Below are positions 8,156-17,255 of a stretch of DNA of 64,000 nucleotides, piece after piece. The translations under genes were made by a program, and so were the position numbers. The stretch is taken from contig NC_021313.1 of the NCBI RefSeq assembly GCF_000403645.1, positions 2,561,014 through 2,625,013 on the forward strand, written 5' to 3'. The DNA is from Salinarchaeum sp. Harcht-Bsk1 (GTDB taxonomy: Archaea; Halobacteriota; Halobacteria; Halobacteriales; Salinarchaeaceae). The notes beneath the pieces were generated by a model. It was given only the letters and a program-made list of their open reading frames with translations, did not search any database and was not told the origin of the DNA. Position 1 is the first letter of the stretch. The number at the start of each line of letters is the position of its first letter.

Positions 8156-9667
8156 ATGCAGCACGGTCGCCTCGCAGTCGTCGATTCGGACGCCCTCGAC
8201 GGGCTGGCGACCGCGCAGCTACGGGACGCGATAGCGGCCACCGATCCGCACGCACTCCTCGCGACCACCCCGAACACGAGAATTCGACTTCGGTCTGCGC
8301 TACCCGAGTTCGACCGGCCGGTCGTCGCGCCCGGATCCGACCAGGCCGGCGGCGAACTGTCGATCGGCGCGGTCGGCGACGTGCAGGTGGCCGTCGCCGG
8401 ATCGACGGCGTCGGTCGCCGATCTCGCGGCGCTAGAAACCGCTGGCGAAATCGACGCCACGACGCACACCTACGTCCTCACGGACGCGCTCGATCTCTCG
8501 GTCCGCCCCACGGAGCTCCGAACTGTTCGCCAGGGCGTCGCGGCCTACCGCCGCGCGATCGCGACCGGCGAACGCGACGCCGACCACGCGCTCCGGGGGT
8601 CCTACACCCATCTCTCCACGAACCTCCCGACCGACTACTACGGCGAGTGGGGCGAACTGACCGTCCGCGGGGTCGCCCCGGGCTCGATCGACGGCGCTCC
8701 GTCCGGGGGCCCTGGCAGTACCGAGACGGCGATCGCGAGCCTGGAACTCGGCGTGGACGGCACCGTGTCGAGTGGCGACCTCCGAGCGGCCTCGCTCGGA
8801 CTGCGAGCGATCGACGGCGTCGGCGAGCAGCGCGCCCGGACGCTCCGGGAGGCCGGGTACCCCGACCGCGAAGCGCTCGCGAAGGCGGACGTCGCGACCC
8901 TCGCGGATCTCGACGACCTCGCTCGCTCGACGGCAACGAGCATCGTCAACTGTGCGCGGGCGTTCGAAGCCGGACGGGTTCGCCGCAGGACCGACGAGCG
9001 ACTCCCCGGCCCCGAACCGATCTTCGTCGACATAGAGACCGACGGCCTCTCACCGTCGACGGCGTGGCTGATCGGGGTGCTCGACAGGGAGGCCGATCAG
9101 CCGTATCGCTCGTTCCTGGCAGCCGATCCCGACCGGCCGGTCGAAGCGCTCGAATCGTTCTGCGCGTGGTACGCGGAGCGCGTCGATCAGGGTTCCCAGC
9201 GGCCACTCGTCGCGTACAACGGTCAGCCGTTCGACTTCCCCGTCCTCGCCGAACTGATCGAGATGCACTGCCCGGAGTACCGTACCGTCTGGGCCGACGC
9301 CTGGACGTTCGACCCCTACGCCTGGGCGATTCGAGACGGCAATGCGTCGTTCCCGGCGCGGACGAATCGGCTCGAGGACGTGGCCACGGCGCTGGGCTTC
9401 GACGACGGTGAAACGACGAAACACGCCAACGCACTGCCCCTGGACGGCGCGGAGGTCGCCAGAGTCTACCGAACGTGGCAGGCCGACCCCTCGCCGGAAA
9501 CCGAGCCGGACTGGGAAGCGCTCGAAGCCTACTGCGAGGCAGACGTGCGGGCACTGGCGCACGTCTACGACGCGATCGACGCGGCGGATCGAACGGCAGG
9601 AGACTCCGGTGGAGCAGTTCGCGAACCGACGGCCGAGACGACCCAGGGGAGCCTGGGTGACTTCTGA
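8156..9667 (+). CDS. DEDDy 3'-5' exonuclease, MrfB/YprB-like, with helix-hairpin-helix
   Basis: The 503-residue protein has three parts. Residues 1-200 are unassigned. Residues 214-265 form a helix-hairpin-helix region (GVGEQRARTLREAG). Residues 285-475 are an RNase H-fold exonuclease: DIET near 290, YNGQPFDFPVL near 354, and the third motif YCEADV near 459, which spells the DEDDy type (Tyr three residues before Asp). This exonuclease pattern is that of Bacillus YprB/MrfB, partner of the helicase YprA/MrfA in mitomycin-damage repair. Here the helicase is two genes downstream in the same tight operon. Repair function is inferred. Confidence 0.85.
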   Translation: MQHGRLAVVDSDALDGLATAQLRDAIAATDPHALLATTPNTRIRLRSALPEFDRPVVAPGSDQAGGELSIGAVGDVQVAVAGSTASVADLAALETAGEIDATTHTYVLTDALDLSVRPTELRTVRQGVAAYRRAIATGERDADHALRGSYTHLSTNLPTDYYGEWGELTVRGVAPGSIDGAPSGGPGSTETAIASLELGVDGTVSSGDLRAASLGLRAIDGVGEQRARTLREAGYPDREALAKADVATLADLDDLARSTATSIVNCARAFEAGRVRRRTDERLPGPEPIFVDIETDGLSPSTAWLIGVLDREADQPYRSFLAADPDRPVEALESFCAWYAERVDQGSQRPLVAYNGQPFDFPVLAELIEMHCPEYRTVWADAWTFDPYAWAIRDGNASFPARTNRLEDVATALGFDDGETTKHANALPLDGAEVARVYRTWQADPSPETEPDWEALEAYCEADVRALAHVYDAIDAADRTAGDSGGAVREPTAETTQGSLGDF

Positions 9668-9668
9668 G

Positions 9669-11021
9669 ATGTACGAAACCGACGCCAGCGCGGCGCTGCT
9701 CGAACGCTGCCGACGCGACGAGATCGTGCATCCCGATTACGGGGGCTACTGCATCGAGGGCGTGCCGGGAACTGCTGCCGGCGTCCTCGGCGTCGACGTC
9801 GGTCAGCCCGATCCGAGCGGCGTCTCCGACGTCAGCGCGTCCCTCCCCGCCGAAACCCTCGGCGGTGCAGTGGGCGCGTCCTCACCTGCGGAAGCCCACT
9901 CCGACGTCTCCCACCCCGACCTCTCCCAGGTCGTCGTCCTCGTCATCGATGGGCTGGGCTGGCATCGGTTCCACCGGGACGCGTCCGATCGTCGATTCGT
10001 CGGCCGATTCCTCGAACGGGGATCCGTCACGCCGTTGACCTCGGTGTTGCCGTCCTCGACCGGCGCCGCGATCCCGACGCTCCACACCGGCGCTCCGCCA
10101 GCCGAGCACGGGGTCCTGGGATGGGACGTCCGGCTTCCCGAGCACGACGCGATCGTCGAGGCGTTCCCGCACGCCGTCCGCGACGGAGTCGAGGAGACGA
10201 CGCCGCCGATTCCCCCGAGCGGGGTCGTTCGGTCGGAACCCATCTATCCGGCCCTGGAAGCTGCCGACGTCGAAACCAGGGTAGTGCAACCGGCTGGCAC
10301 GCTGGGGACGGCCTACGCGAACGCCACGTTCCGCGGCGCGACCCAGGTCCCGTACGACGGGATCGAAGACGGTGCGGAGGTGCTCCGGTCGGTGCTCGAA
10401 TCCAGCGCGGGGCCGTCGTACACCTACGTCTACGTCCCGGACGTCGACGCGGTGAGCCACACCAGCGGCTCGGATTCGGCCGCGTACCACGAGGTGCTCG
10501 AGACGGTCTGTTCGGCACTCGCCCGCGCACTCTACGACGACCTCGACGCTGCGACCGCCAGGGAGACGCTTCTGCTGGTCACCGCCGACCACGGCTTCGT
10601 CGATTTCGACCCCGGGCCCGAAGGCTGTCTCGACCCCACCACGATCCAGGCCGTCGCCGATGCCCTCGAGCGACGCCCGAACGGCGACCCCGTCCCGCCG
10701 TGGGGCGACTACCGCGTCAGTCACCTCGCGGTGCGCGACGGTGAGCGAGCGACGGTCCGGCGGACGCTCGAGGCACGCGGCGCGATCGTTTTCGACGACG
10801 AGACCGTAACCGACGTGGAACTCTTCGGGCCGGCTCCGTCGTCAGCATTCCAGCGCCGGTGCGGTGATCTCGTCTGTACGCATCCCGAGCGGAAGATCGT
10901 GCATCCGGCTGCAGAGCGGATCGTGCCCAAGATCGGGATGCACGGCGGGCCGACGGCGCGTGAGCTACTGGTTCCCTTCGCCGCGGCGAGGGTGTCCCGC
11001 CTTCGATGTGAGAACGAATGA
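9669..11021 (+). CDS. alkaline-phosphatase-superfamily phosphodiesterase/nucleotide pyrophosphatase
   Basis: The 450-residue metal-dependent hydrolase starts at ATG 9669, one base after the exonuclease stop. Metal and nucleophile motifs are visible: VLVIDGLG (87-95), PSSTGAAIPTLHTG near 128 carrying the nucleophile Ser/Thr, AEHGVLGWD, DVDAVSH near 257, and TADHGF near 307. No signal peptide is present, so it acts in the cytoplasm. The gene overlaps the helicase gene by four bases. Its position between an exonuclease and a helicase suggests a nucleotide or nucleic-acid substrate, but relatives also cleave phosphonates and phospholipids. Confidence 0.85.
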   Translation: MYETDASAALLERCRRDEIVHPDYGGYCIEGVPGTAAGVLGVDVGQPDPSGVSDVSASLPAETLGGAVGASSPAEAHSDVSHPDLSQVVVLVIDGLGWHRFHRDASDRRFVGRFLERGSVTPLTSVLPSSTGAAIPTLHTGAPPAEHGVLGWDVRLPEHDAIVEAFPHAVRDGVEETTPPIPPSGVVRSEPIYPALEAADVETRVVQPAGTLGTAYANATFRGATQVPYDGIEDGAEVLRSVLESSAGPSYTYVYVPDVDAVSHTSGSDSAAYHEVLETVCSALARALYDDLDAATARETLLLVTADHGFVDFDPGPEGCLDPTTIQAVADALERRPNGDPVPPWGDYRVSHLAVRDGERATVRRTLEARGAIVFDDETVTDVELFGPAPSSAFQRRCGDLVCTHPERKIVHPAAERIVPKIGMHGGPTARELLVPFAAARVSRLRCENE

Positions 11022-13507
11022 CCGAGTACGACGGCTCCGATGCCGACCGACGGAACGGTGGCTGGAGCGAACACGCGGAGATCCTCGACCCCGCGCACTT
11101 CGAGGCGCGCTTCCCGGACTACGACGACCAGATCGTCCACACCCGGACCCAGCCCGCCGAATCCGCCGAGACTGTTCCGGCCGCCGACGTTCTCCCGAGC
11201 GACCTCGCCGACCGACTCGGCCACGACCTCTACGCCCACCAGGCCGACGCGATCGAGCGACTCCGCGACGGCGAGAACGTCGCGGTCGCCACCCCGACGG
11301 CGTCGGGCAAAACGCTCGTCTACGCACTCTACGTCGCCCTCCGGAAGCGTGCGGATCCCGACGCTCGCGCGATCGTCTGCTACCCGACGAAGGCACTCGC
11401 TCGGGACCAGCGGGCCTCGATCGCCGACCTGTACCGACGACTCGGACTCGATTTCGAGGTCGCGGTCTACGACGGTGACACGCCCGGCCATCGTCGCCCG
11501 GAAATCCGCGAGAACGCCGACGTCGTCATGACGAACGCCGCTGGCCTCAACGTCTACCTCGCCCACCACACGCAGTGGCGGGAGTGCTTCGGGAACTGCG
11601 CGTTGCTCGTGATCGACGAGGCCCACGCCGCGTCCGGGATCCACGGCATGCACGTCGCGTGGGTCCTGCGCCGTCTCCGCCGCGTCCTCGATTTCTACGA
11701 CGCCGACCCGCGGATCGTCTGCACGTCCGCGACGATCGGGAATCCCGCGGAACACGCGCTCCGATTGACCGGGGAGGAGCACGCGGTGGTCGACGCGGAC
11801 GGCAGCCCACACGGTCGCCGGGAGATCGCGTTCTGGAAGCCGCCGCTGGAAGACGACCTCGGCGAGGACTACGGCATGGACGAGTACCTCGGTGCGGTCA
11901 AGCGTGCGGGCGCTGCAACCGGCGAGATCGTGGCCCACCTCGGGCTTCACGGCGTGCAGACGCTCGCGTTCTCTCGCTCCCGGCAGGGGACGGAACTGAC
12001 GGCGAAGGGCGCGGAGCGAGCGGCCAGTGATCACCCTGCAGGTGGCGGATCCGGAGCCGGTAGCGGCTACCTCTCCGTCGCGCCCTACCACGCCGGCCAC
12101 GGTAAGCAGACGCGCCGACAGATCGAGGAACGCCTCCAGTCCGGCGACCTCGACGCCGTGATCTCCACCAGCGCGCTCGAACTCGGGATCGACGTCGGGA
12201 GCGTGGACGCAACGGTCCTCTCGGGCTACCCAGGCTCCCGTCAGTCCTTCTGGCAGCGCCTCGGTCGCTCCGGCCGGGGCACCGAGGACGCGCTCTCGGT
12301 GCTCGTCGGCCGAGCGGACGCCATCGACCAGTACGTCCTCGACCATCCGGAGTTCCTCTTCGAGGACGACGTCGAGGACGCAGTGATCGACCTCGGCAAC
12401 GACGCTGTCTACGCGCGGCACCTGTTGGCTGCCGCGAACGAACTGCCGATCGACCGCGACGACGAGCGGTGGTTCGGTGCGAGTGCCCTGCCGGCGGGTG
12501 AGGTTCAGGACGCCGACGACCGCCTCGACCGCGCCGTCTCGATGTGGCAGGAGGCCGGCGTGCTCGTCGGCGACCTCGACCGCGAGGTCCGCTACGACGG
12601 CCCGCCGCGTCCGGAGGCCGACGTCTCGATGTACGCGACGGACTCGGAGACGTTCCTCGTCGAGTGCGCGGATGGCGAAATCGACGTCGCGCCGATCGGG
12701 AAGGATCGCGCCTACCGGGAGTACCACCCGGGTGCGGTCGTGATCCACGACGGGACCGAGTACGAGGTCGTGGAGTTCGAGGAGGACCTGCCCCAGCCCC
12801 GCGTGACTCTCGCGGAGATCGAGGAGGACGTCTACACCAGGACCCACTCGACGAAGTCCGTCTCCGACGTCGAGGAGCGAACCAGCCGGGACCTCGGCGA
12901 CGGCTGGCACCTGAAGTTCGGCGTCGGCACGGTCAGCGTCCACTACGCGCACTACGAGCGCCGCGACGTCCAGAGCGGCGACCTCGTTGGTCCGATCCAG
13001 GAGACCGGCCTCGGGCCAATCGAGTTGCGAACCCAGCTGACGTGGGTCGAGGCGCCGAAATCGCTGCGAGAGACGGCGCTGGAGGACGTGCCGCCCGAGG
13101 ACCTCCTCGCCGAACCCGCCCAGTACGGACGGGGCCAGCGTCAGTACACCTTCCTCGGCGGTCTCCACGGCGCCGAGCACGCGATGATCGAACTCGCGCC
13201 GCTGGAACTCCGGCTCGACAGCTCCGAGATCGGCGGGCTGAGCATCGATCCCCACCCGGAAACCGGCGTGCCGACCTGGTTCATCCACGACGGCGTCGAC
13301 GGCGGGATCGGGTACGCGCGGGGGATCTACGAGCACGCCGATTCGCTGGTGGCCCGGACTCGCGAGCACGTCGACACCTGTGGCTGTGACGGGGTTCGGG
13401 GCTGTCCGGCCTGCCTGATGGACGTCCAGTGTGGCAACCGCAACGAACCGTTGCATCGTCCGGCGACGATTGCGATCCTGTCCGAACTCGAGGAGCGACT
13501 CGATTAG
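11018..13507 (+). CDS. DEAD/DEAH helicase with C-terminal DUF1998 Cys cluster (MrfA/YprA-like)
   Basis: The 829-residue superfamily 2 helicase has Walker A TPTASGKT (92-99), DEAH near 198, TSATIGN as motif III, TSALELGIDVG near 384 and QRLGRSGRG near 413. The C-terminal part is DUF1998-like and ends with a cysteine cluster (CGC, CPAC and CGN between 787 and 808), the metal-binding signature of MrfA. Bacterial MrfA is a 3'-5' helicase working with the MrfB nuclease. Start ATG overlaps the previous stop (ATGA), so it is coupled to the phosphodiesterase gene. Confidence 0.92.
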   Translation: MTEYDGSDADRRNGGWSEHAEILDPAHFEARFPDYDDQIVHTRTQPAESAETVPAADVLPSDLADRLGHDLYAHQADAIERLRDGENVAVATPTASGKTLVYALYVALRKRADPDARAIVCYPTKALARDQRASIADLYRRLGLDFEVAVYDGDTPGHRRPEIRENADVVMTNAAGLNVYLAHHTQWRECFGNCALLVIDEAHAASGIHGMHVAWVLRRLRRVLDFYDADPRIVCTSATIGNPAEHALRLTGEEHAVVDADGSPHGRREIAFWKPPLEDDLGEDYGMDEYLGAVKRAGAATGEIVAHLGLHGVQTLAFSRSRQGTELTAKGAERAASDHPAGGGSGAGSGYLSVAPYHAGHGKQTRRQIEERLQSGDLDAVISTSALELGIDVGSVDATVLSGYPGSRQSFWQRLGRSGRGTEDALSVLVGRADAIDQYVLDHPEFLFEDDVEDAVIDLGNDAVYARHLLAAANELPIDRDDERWFGASALPAGEVQDADDRLDRAVSMWQEAGVLVGDLDREVRYDGPPRPEADVSMYATDSETFLVECADGEIDVAPIGKDRAYREYHPGAVVIHDGTEYEVVEFEEDLPQPRVTLAEIEEDVYTRTHSTKSVSDVEERTSRDLGDGWHLKFGVGTVSVHYAHYERRDVQSGDLVGPIQETGLGPIELRTQLTWVEAPKSLRETALEDVPPEDLLAEPAQYGRGQRQYTFLGGLHGAEHAMIELAPLELRLDSSEIGGLSIDPHPETGVPTWFIHDGVDGGIGYARGIYEHADSLVARTREHVDTCGCDGVRGCPACLMDVQCGNRNEPLHRPATIAILSELEERLD

Positions 13508-13537
13508 CGAAGACCACGCTTGCCGCGAAACCCGACC

Positions 13538-13568
13538 GCGAACCGCTTGGAAGCCCCTCCCGCTCGAC
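13538..13568 (-). repeat. half copy of the dispersed repeat (right end only)
   Basis: The sequence from GCGAACCGCTTGGAAGCCCC to GCTCGAC is the reverse complement of the right end of the repeat copy at 33319-33455, with one C missing. The core and left end are absent, so this is a remnant or a solo end. Confidence 0.7.
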
Positions 13569-13630
13569 CGTCCGTCGCAGGTTCGGCGGGGACGACAAGC
13601 GTTTTTGCGAGGTGTCTCCACCGATCGAGC

Positions 13631-13870
13631 ATGGACACGGTTACCGATGGCGAGGGAGAGACGCTCTACGTCGCCACCGACGAGGGCGACCGGGGCTCTC
13701 GCGGTCCGTTCTACGTCGCCTACCGGGATCCGGAGCGAGCGCGGCGCTACGGCTGGGTCTGTGGTGCCTGCGGGAGCCTCGACGCGATGATGGACACGAT
13801 GGGCCGGATCGAGTGTGACAATTGCGGCAATCAGCGAAAGCCCACCGAGTGGGACGCCGCCCACGAGTGA
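13631..13870 (+). CDS. small zinc-ribbon protein (DUF5816-like)
   Basis: The 79-residue protein has two CxxC pairs, VCGACGSL and ECDNCGN, 23 residues apart in a treble-clef or zinc-ribbon arrangement, and an acidic C-terminus (PTEWDAAHE). The layout matches haloarchaeal small proteins grouped as DUF5816, as I recall them. ATG 13631 follows a T-rich AGCGTTTTTGC element (about 13599-13610) at leaderless distance. It follows the helicase on the same strand but with its own promoter, so it is not clearly part of that operon. Confidence 0.8.
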   Translation: MDTVTDGEGETLYVATDEGDRGSRGPFYVAYRDPERARRYGWVCGACGSLDAMMDTMGRIECDNCGNQRKPTEWDAAHE

Positions 13871-13992
13871 GGAACTGGCTACGCGTCGCGCCCGAGCGGT
13901 TTCAGCGTGCGTATCACCGAACTTCCCGCACATTCTTTCGACGACCGTCGTACGCGAAGTTTTAGGGTGGTGCGTGCCGACAAGTAACACGA

Positions 13993-14304
13993 ATGGAGAG
14001 TGTTACCGCGTCTCTCGCGACCAGAGCGCGATCGATTTTCGACGATCTGGGGTACACCGTCGTGGGTGAGGGGTCGGAGTTCCGTGCGGAACGTGACTGG
14101 AAAGTCGTCCGCGTGACCGCCACCGACGGCGAGGCCAATCCCGACGACGAGGGCTTGCACTGTTACGTGACGCCGAGCGAGCAGGTCGGCACGCTCCGTC
14201 GTCGGCTGGCAGGTGGGGACTCGGAGGAGTGGGCGATTATCGCGATCGACGGCGAGGACTACGAGGTCGTTCGCGCGCCGCCTGGTCCGGCGACGCCGAC
14301 CTGA
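13993..14304 (+). CDS. small conserved haloarchaeal protein, unknown function
   Basis: The 103-residue soluble protein starts at ATG 13993. A TATA-like AGTTTTAGGG at 13958-13967 sits about 26-35 bases before it, which supports a leaderless start. The N-terminal helix (TRARSIFDDLGYTV) is followed by strands (FRAERDWKVVRVTA; LHCYVTPSE; WAIIAIDGEDYEVVRAP), a compact alpha-beta domain. It resembles a haloarchaeal DUF family (perhaps DUF7116) but I cannot confirm the assignment. Confidence 0.7.
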   Translation: MESVTASLATRARSIFDDLGYTVVGEGSEFRAERDWKVVRVTATDGEANPDDEGLHCYVTPSEQVGTLRRRLAGGDSEEWAIIAIDGEDYEVVRAPPGPATPT

Positions 14305-14450
14305 GCGAGCGACTGGTTTCTGGCCCGACGGACGGTCGTGGGCGGCGCTCCGTACCGATTCGAGTGGGTGATCTGGGGTATCCGAAAGCGCAGGCAGGAG
14401 CGGTGACGATGACCCAACACCTAAATGCCGTGCCGAATATTCCCGAAGCA

Positions 14451-16241
14451 ATGCCCTCCACTGGCCTGTCTCGCCGTTCCCTCCTGACGGCGGCGAGCGG
14501 TGGCGCGGCCGCCGCGACCGCAGGCTGTTTCTCTCGCCTCCGGTCTCAGATCACCTACGATGCCGCCGATCCCATCTCGCTCAGCGTCAAGACCGTCCCG
14601 GCGGATCGGGATCCAAGCGCCGTGTTGCTCGGCAGGGAGCTCGCCGACCACCTCGAAACGGTCGGGATCGACGTCTCCCACGATCTGATCGACGAGGTCC
14701 AGTTGTTGCGGGACGCCTTCTTCAACCACGACTACGACCTGTTCGTCACCGAGATACCCGGTCATCGCGATCCCGACGAACTGCGCGCGCTCCTCCACTC
14801 GCAGTTCGCGCCGGAACTGGGGATGCAGAACCCCTTCGGCTACGCCTCGCCACGGACCGACGACCTCCTCGAAGCTCAGCGACGCCCGGCGACGGGCACC
14901 GACGATCCTGCATCCGACAATCCCGCATCCGACAATCTCGCGACCGACGATCGAGCGATGCTCGTCGAGCGGCTGCAACGACAACTCCTGGAACAACAGC
15001 CGTTTCTGACGGTCGTCTCCAGGCCGCACACGACCGCCGTCGCCTCCGACCTCACGTTCAGCGGCGGCGTCAGCTTCGCGTCGTCCCTCGCCTACCTCAC
15101 GGTCGACCGCCCCGAGGGGGACCTCGACACGCTGACTGTCGGCCTCCAGCGCCCCAACGTCACGAGGAACCGGAACGTCCTCGCCGTCGAGTACCGTCTG
15201 CACGACCGGCTCACCGATCTCCTCTACGATCCGATCGTCCAGCGCGTAGGCGACCAGTACGTGCCGTGGCTCGCCGCGGAGTACTCCGTACACGGCCAGT
15301 CGAACACCATCACGGTCGATCTCCGCCCGAACCTGAGCTGGCACGACGGGACGCCGCTCACCGCGTCGGACGTGGCCTTCACCTACAGGTTCTGCAAGGA
15401 CACGGCGCTCGGCGGGACCGACTCGCCCGTACCTGCACCGCGATTTCGCCAGCAGACGAGCCTCGTGCGCAGCGTGAGCGACGTGGACCAGACGACGGTC
15501 GAGATCGAACTCCACCCGACGCGGGTGGGGCTCGCCCCCACGGCGCTGACGGTTCCGGTGCTCCCCGAACACGTCTGGAACAGCCGCTCCTCGCTCCAGC
15601 ACGAGTACTTCACCAGGGCCATCACTGCCTCTGTGTCCTCTCCCGTCGGCAGTGGCCCGCTTCGGTTCGACAGCGCGGAGGAGGGACAGTCACTCACGCT
15701 CCAGCGGTTCGACGACCACTTCCTCCGGACCACGTCCGATCTCCCGAACGCCCTCCAGCCGTTCGCGGGCGGTCCAGCCTACGAGACGCTCTCTGCGGAG
15801 AGCGCGCCGAACATCGGCGTCGTCCTCGACGACATCGCCGAGGGTCGCGTCCAGGTGCTCGACGGAACAGTCCCCGTGGATGACGTGCCCGACGCACGGG
15901 ATCGAAGCGACGTCCGCGTCCTCGAATCGCCCACGCCCTCTTACTACCTGATCGGCATCAACACCCGTCGCCATCCGCTCTCGAACTACGCGTTCCGGTC
16001 GGCGCTCGGCCGACTGATCGACCGCGATCACGTCGTCGAGGCCGTCTTCGACGGCATCGCCATGGCGACGGAGACACCGCTCCACGACACGGCGTACGTC
16101 TCCGAGGAGCTACGGTGGGACGGGGAGAGCGTCACCGGTGGCTTCCCGGGCGAGGACGGCCAACTCGACCGAGACGCAGCTCGCCAGCTATTCCGGGACG
16201 CGGGCTTTCGCTACCAAGAAGGATCGCTTCGGGGCCGCTGA
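14451..16241 (+). CDS. ABC transporter substrate-binding lipoprotein, family 5 (peptide/nickel type)
   Basis: The 596-residue protein has a Tat signal (SRRSLL, residues 7-12) and lipobox TAGC with Cys26. Residues 200-560 show the family 5 extracellular domain: [26 protein letters not shown] and [31 protein letters not shown] are its landmarks. ATG 14451 is chosen because a TATA-like CACCTAAATG at about 14418-14427 sits 24-33 bases before it; ATG 14409 would place the promoter inside the gene. No permease or ATPase genes adjoin it. A DppF-type ATPase lies far away at the right edge. Confidence 0.88.
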   Translation: MPSTGLSRRSLLTAASGGAAAATAGCFSRLRSQITYDAADPISLSVKTVPADRDPSAVLLGRELADHLETVGIDVSHDLIDEVQLLRDAFFNHDYDLFVTEIPGHRDPDELRALLHSQFAPELGMQNPFGYASPRTDDLLEAQRRPATGTDDPASDNPASDNLATDDRAMLVERLQRQLLEQQPFLTVVSRPHTTAVASDLTFSGGVSFASSLAYLTVDRPEGDLDTLTVGLQRPNVTRNRNVLAVEYRLHDRLTDLLYDPIVQRVGDQYVPWLAAEYSVHGQSNTITVDLRPNLSWHDGTPLTASDVAFTYRFCKDTALGGTDSPVPAPRFRQQTSLVRSVSDVDQTTVEIELHPTRVGLAPTALTVPVLPEHVWNSRSSLQHEYFTRAITASVSSPVGSGPLRFDSAEEGQSLTLQRFDDHFLRTTSDLPNALQPFAGGPAYETLSAESAPNIGVVLDDIAEGRVQVLDGTVPVDDVPDARDRSDVRVLESPTPSYYLIGINTRRHPLSNYAFRSALGRLIDRDHVVEAVFDGIAMATETPLHDTAYVSEELRWDGESVTGGFPGEDGQLDRDAARQLFRDAGFRYQEGSLRGR

Positions 16242-16276
16242 CCGCACAGGCCGGAGGACGCACCGCGCCGGCGCGA

Positions 16277-16287
16277 GCTTTTATTTG
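16277..16287 (+). promoter_or_regulatory. TATA box of the dodecin gene
   Basis: GCTTTTATTTG lies 25-35 bases before ATG 16312, the spacing expected for a leaderless haloarchaeal transcript. Confidence 0.6.
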
Positions 16288-16311
16288 CCCGCCTGCCGAC
16301 GTATCAGGTCC

Positions 16312-16512
16312 ATGGTGTTCAAGAAAATCACCCTGATCGGTACCAGCCCCGAGAGCTTCGACGCCGCGGCCGACGACGCGCTCGACCGCGCCGAAGACAC
16401 CCTCGACAACATTCACTGGGCCGAGGTCGACGAACTCGGCGTGGAGGTCGCCTCCGTCGCGGACCGCGAGTACCAGGCAGAGGTCACCGTCGCTTTCGAA
16501 CTCGACCAGTAA
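16312..16512 (+). CDS. dodecin (flavin-storage protein)
   Basis: The 66-residue protein matches the dodecin fold: [24 protein letters not shown], then [13 protein letters not shown], and a final strand [12 protein letters not shown]. Dodecins form hollow dodecamers; the haloarchaeal type binds riboflavin and lumichrome between stacked tryptophans, here Trp36. The full family length is present. A TATA box at 16277-16287 indicates its own promoter. Confidence 0.95.
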   Translation: MVFKKITLIGTSPESFDAAADDALDRAEDTLDNIHWAEVDELGVEVASVADREYQAEVTVAFELDQ

Positions 16513-16622
16513 CCGTCGACGGCGCGGAGTCGCCGCCGCAGTTTTCTCCGCCGATTTCGCGGTCGATCCGTGATCGTCGACTCCGTCGATCGGTCTCGAG
16601 CGTCGATTTCCTCGATCGATCC

Positions 16623-17093
16623 CTACGATTCGATCCCCTCGATCGCACGGAGGCGCCGCCGCACCGCCCCCGGTGTAGCGCCGCGCCCGTCGTCGACGCG
16701 ATGATCGGGTAACACGAGCGGGATCGGATTTGCCGACAGCGCCGACTGCACGGTGGCCGCGGCGTCGTCGCCATCCGGATCGAGTCCCGGCGTCCGTCGG
16801 ACCAGCGACTCGACGGTGGTGGTCTCACCGTAGGGAACCGTCCGGAGCGTCTGGAGGACGGCGCGCTGGTCGCTCGGAATCGTCAGTGCGATCTCGACGT
16901 CGCGGAAGTCGTCCTCGGTCTCCTGTTCGGCGTAGGCCTCGATCCGGTCGAGCAGTTCGTGTTCGGATTCGGCGTTCGCCTCGGGCGTCGCCGGGAACGA
17001 ACACTGGATGAGCTTCCCGCTCGCGACGCCGAGCTGGACCGTGGCGTCGAGGCTGGGCACGGAGCGCGCGTAAATTCCGCCGAGTTCGTCCAT
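16623..17093 (-). CDS. alkyltransferase-like protein of the MGMT family lacking the active cysteine
   Basis: The 156-residue protein has the C-terminal MGMT/Ogt DNA-binding domain: VPYGETTTVESLV (86-98), a recognition-helix region around 112-121, and NPIPLVLPDHRV (122-133). The catalytic motif is normally PCHRV; here Cys is replaced by Asp130. Members without the cysteine are alkyltransferase-like proteins that bind O6-alkylguanine and flag it for nucleotide excision repair. The N-terminal 75 residues are an acidic MGMT-like N-domain. It diverges from the hydrolase at 17256. Confidence 0.85.
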   Translation of the reverse strand: MDELGGIYARSVPSLDATVQLGVASGKLIQCSFPATPEANAESEHELLDRIEAYAEQETEDDFRDVEIALTIPSDQRAVLQTLRTVPYGETTTVESLVRRTPGLDPDGDDAAATVQSALSANPIPLVLPDHRVDDGRGATPGAVRRRLRAIEGIES

Positions 17094-17255
17094 GTCCGCA
17101 CTCGAACGCGTGGATGGAAAACAGTCCCGCAGGACGATGGCTGATCGCCACGGGGAGTTCGCGGCACCGTCGTGTTCAGGACGATCGTTCCACACAGTTG
17201 CAGCGACTGCAACACTGCTGCACTTCTTAGGGGGCAGGCGGTACGACCGGGGCGT

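Noticed and set aside
10721-13990. Very long open frame (over 1000 codons) on the minus strand opposite the helicase
   Set aside because: Its translation is Arg/Val-rich without motifs, and it lies antisense to a gene with complete helicase motifs. High GC at third positions leaves such antisense frames open by chance.
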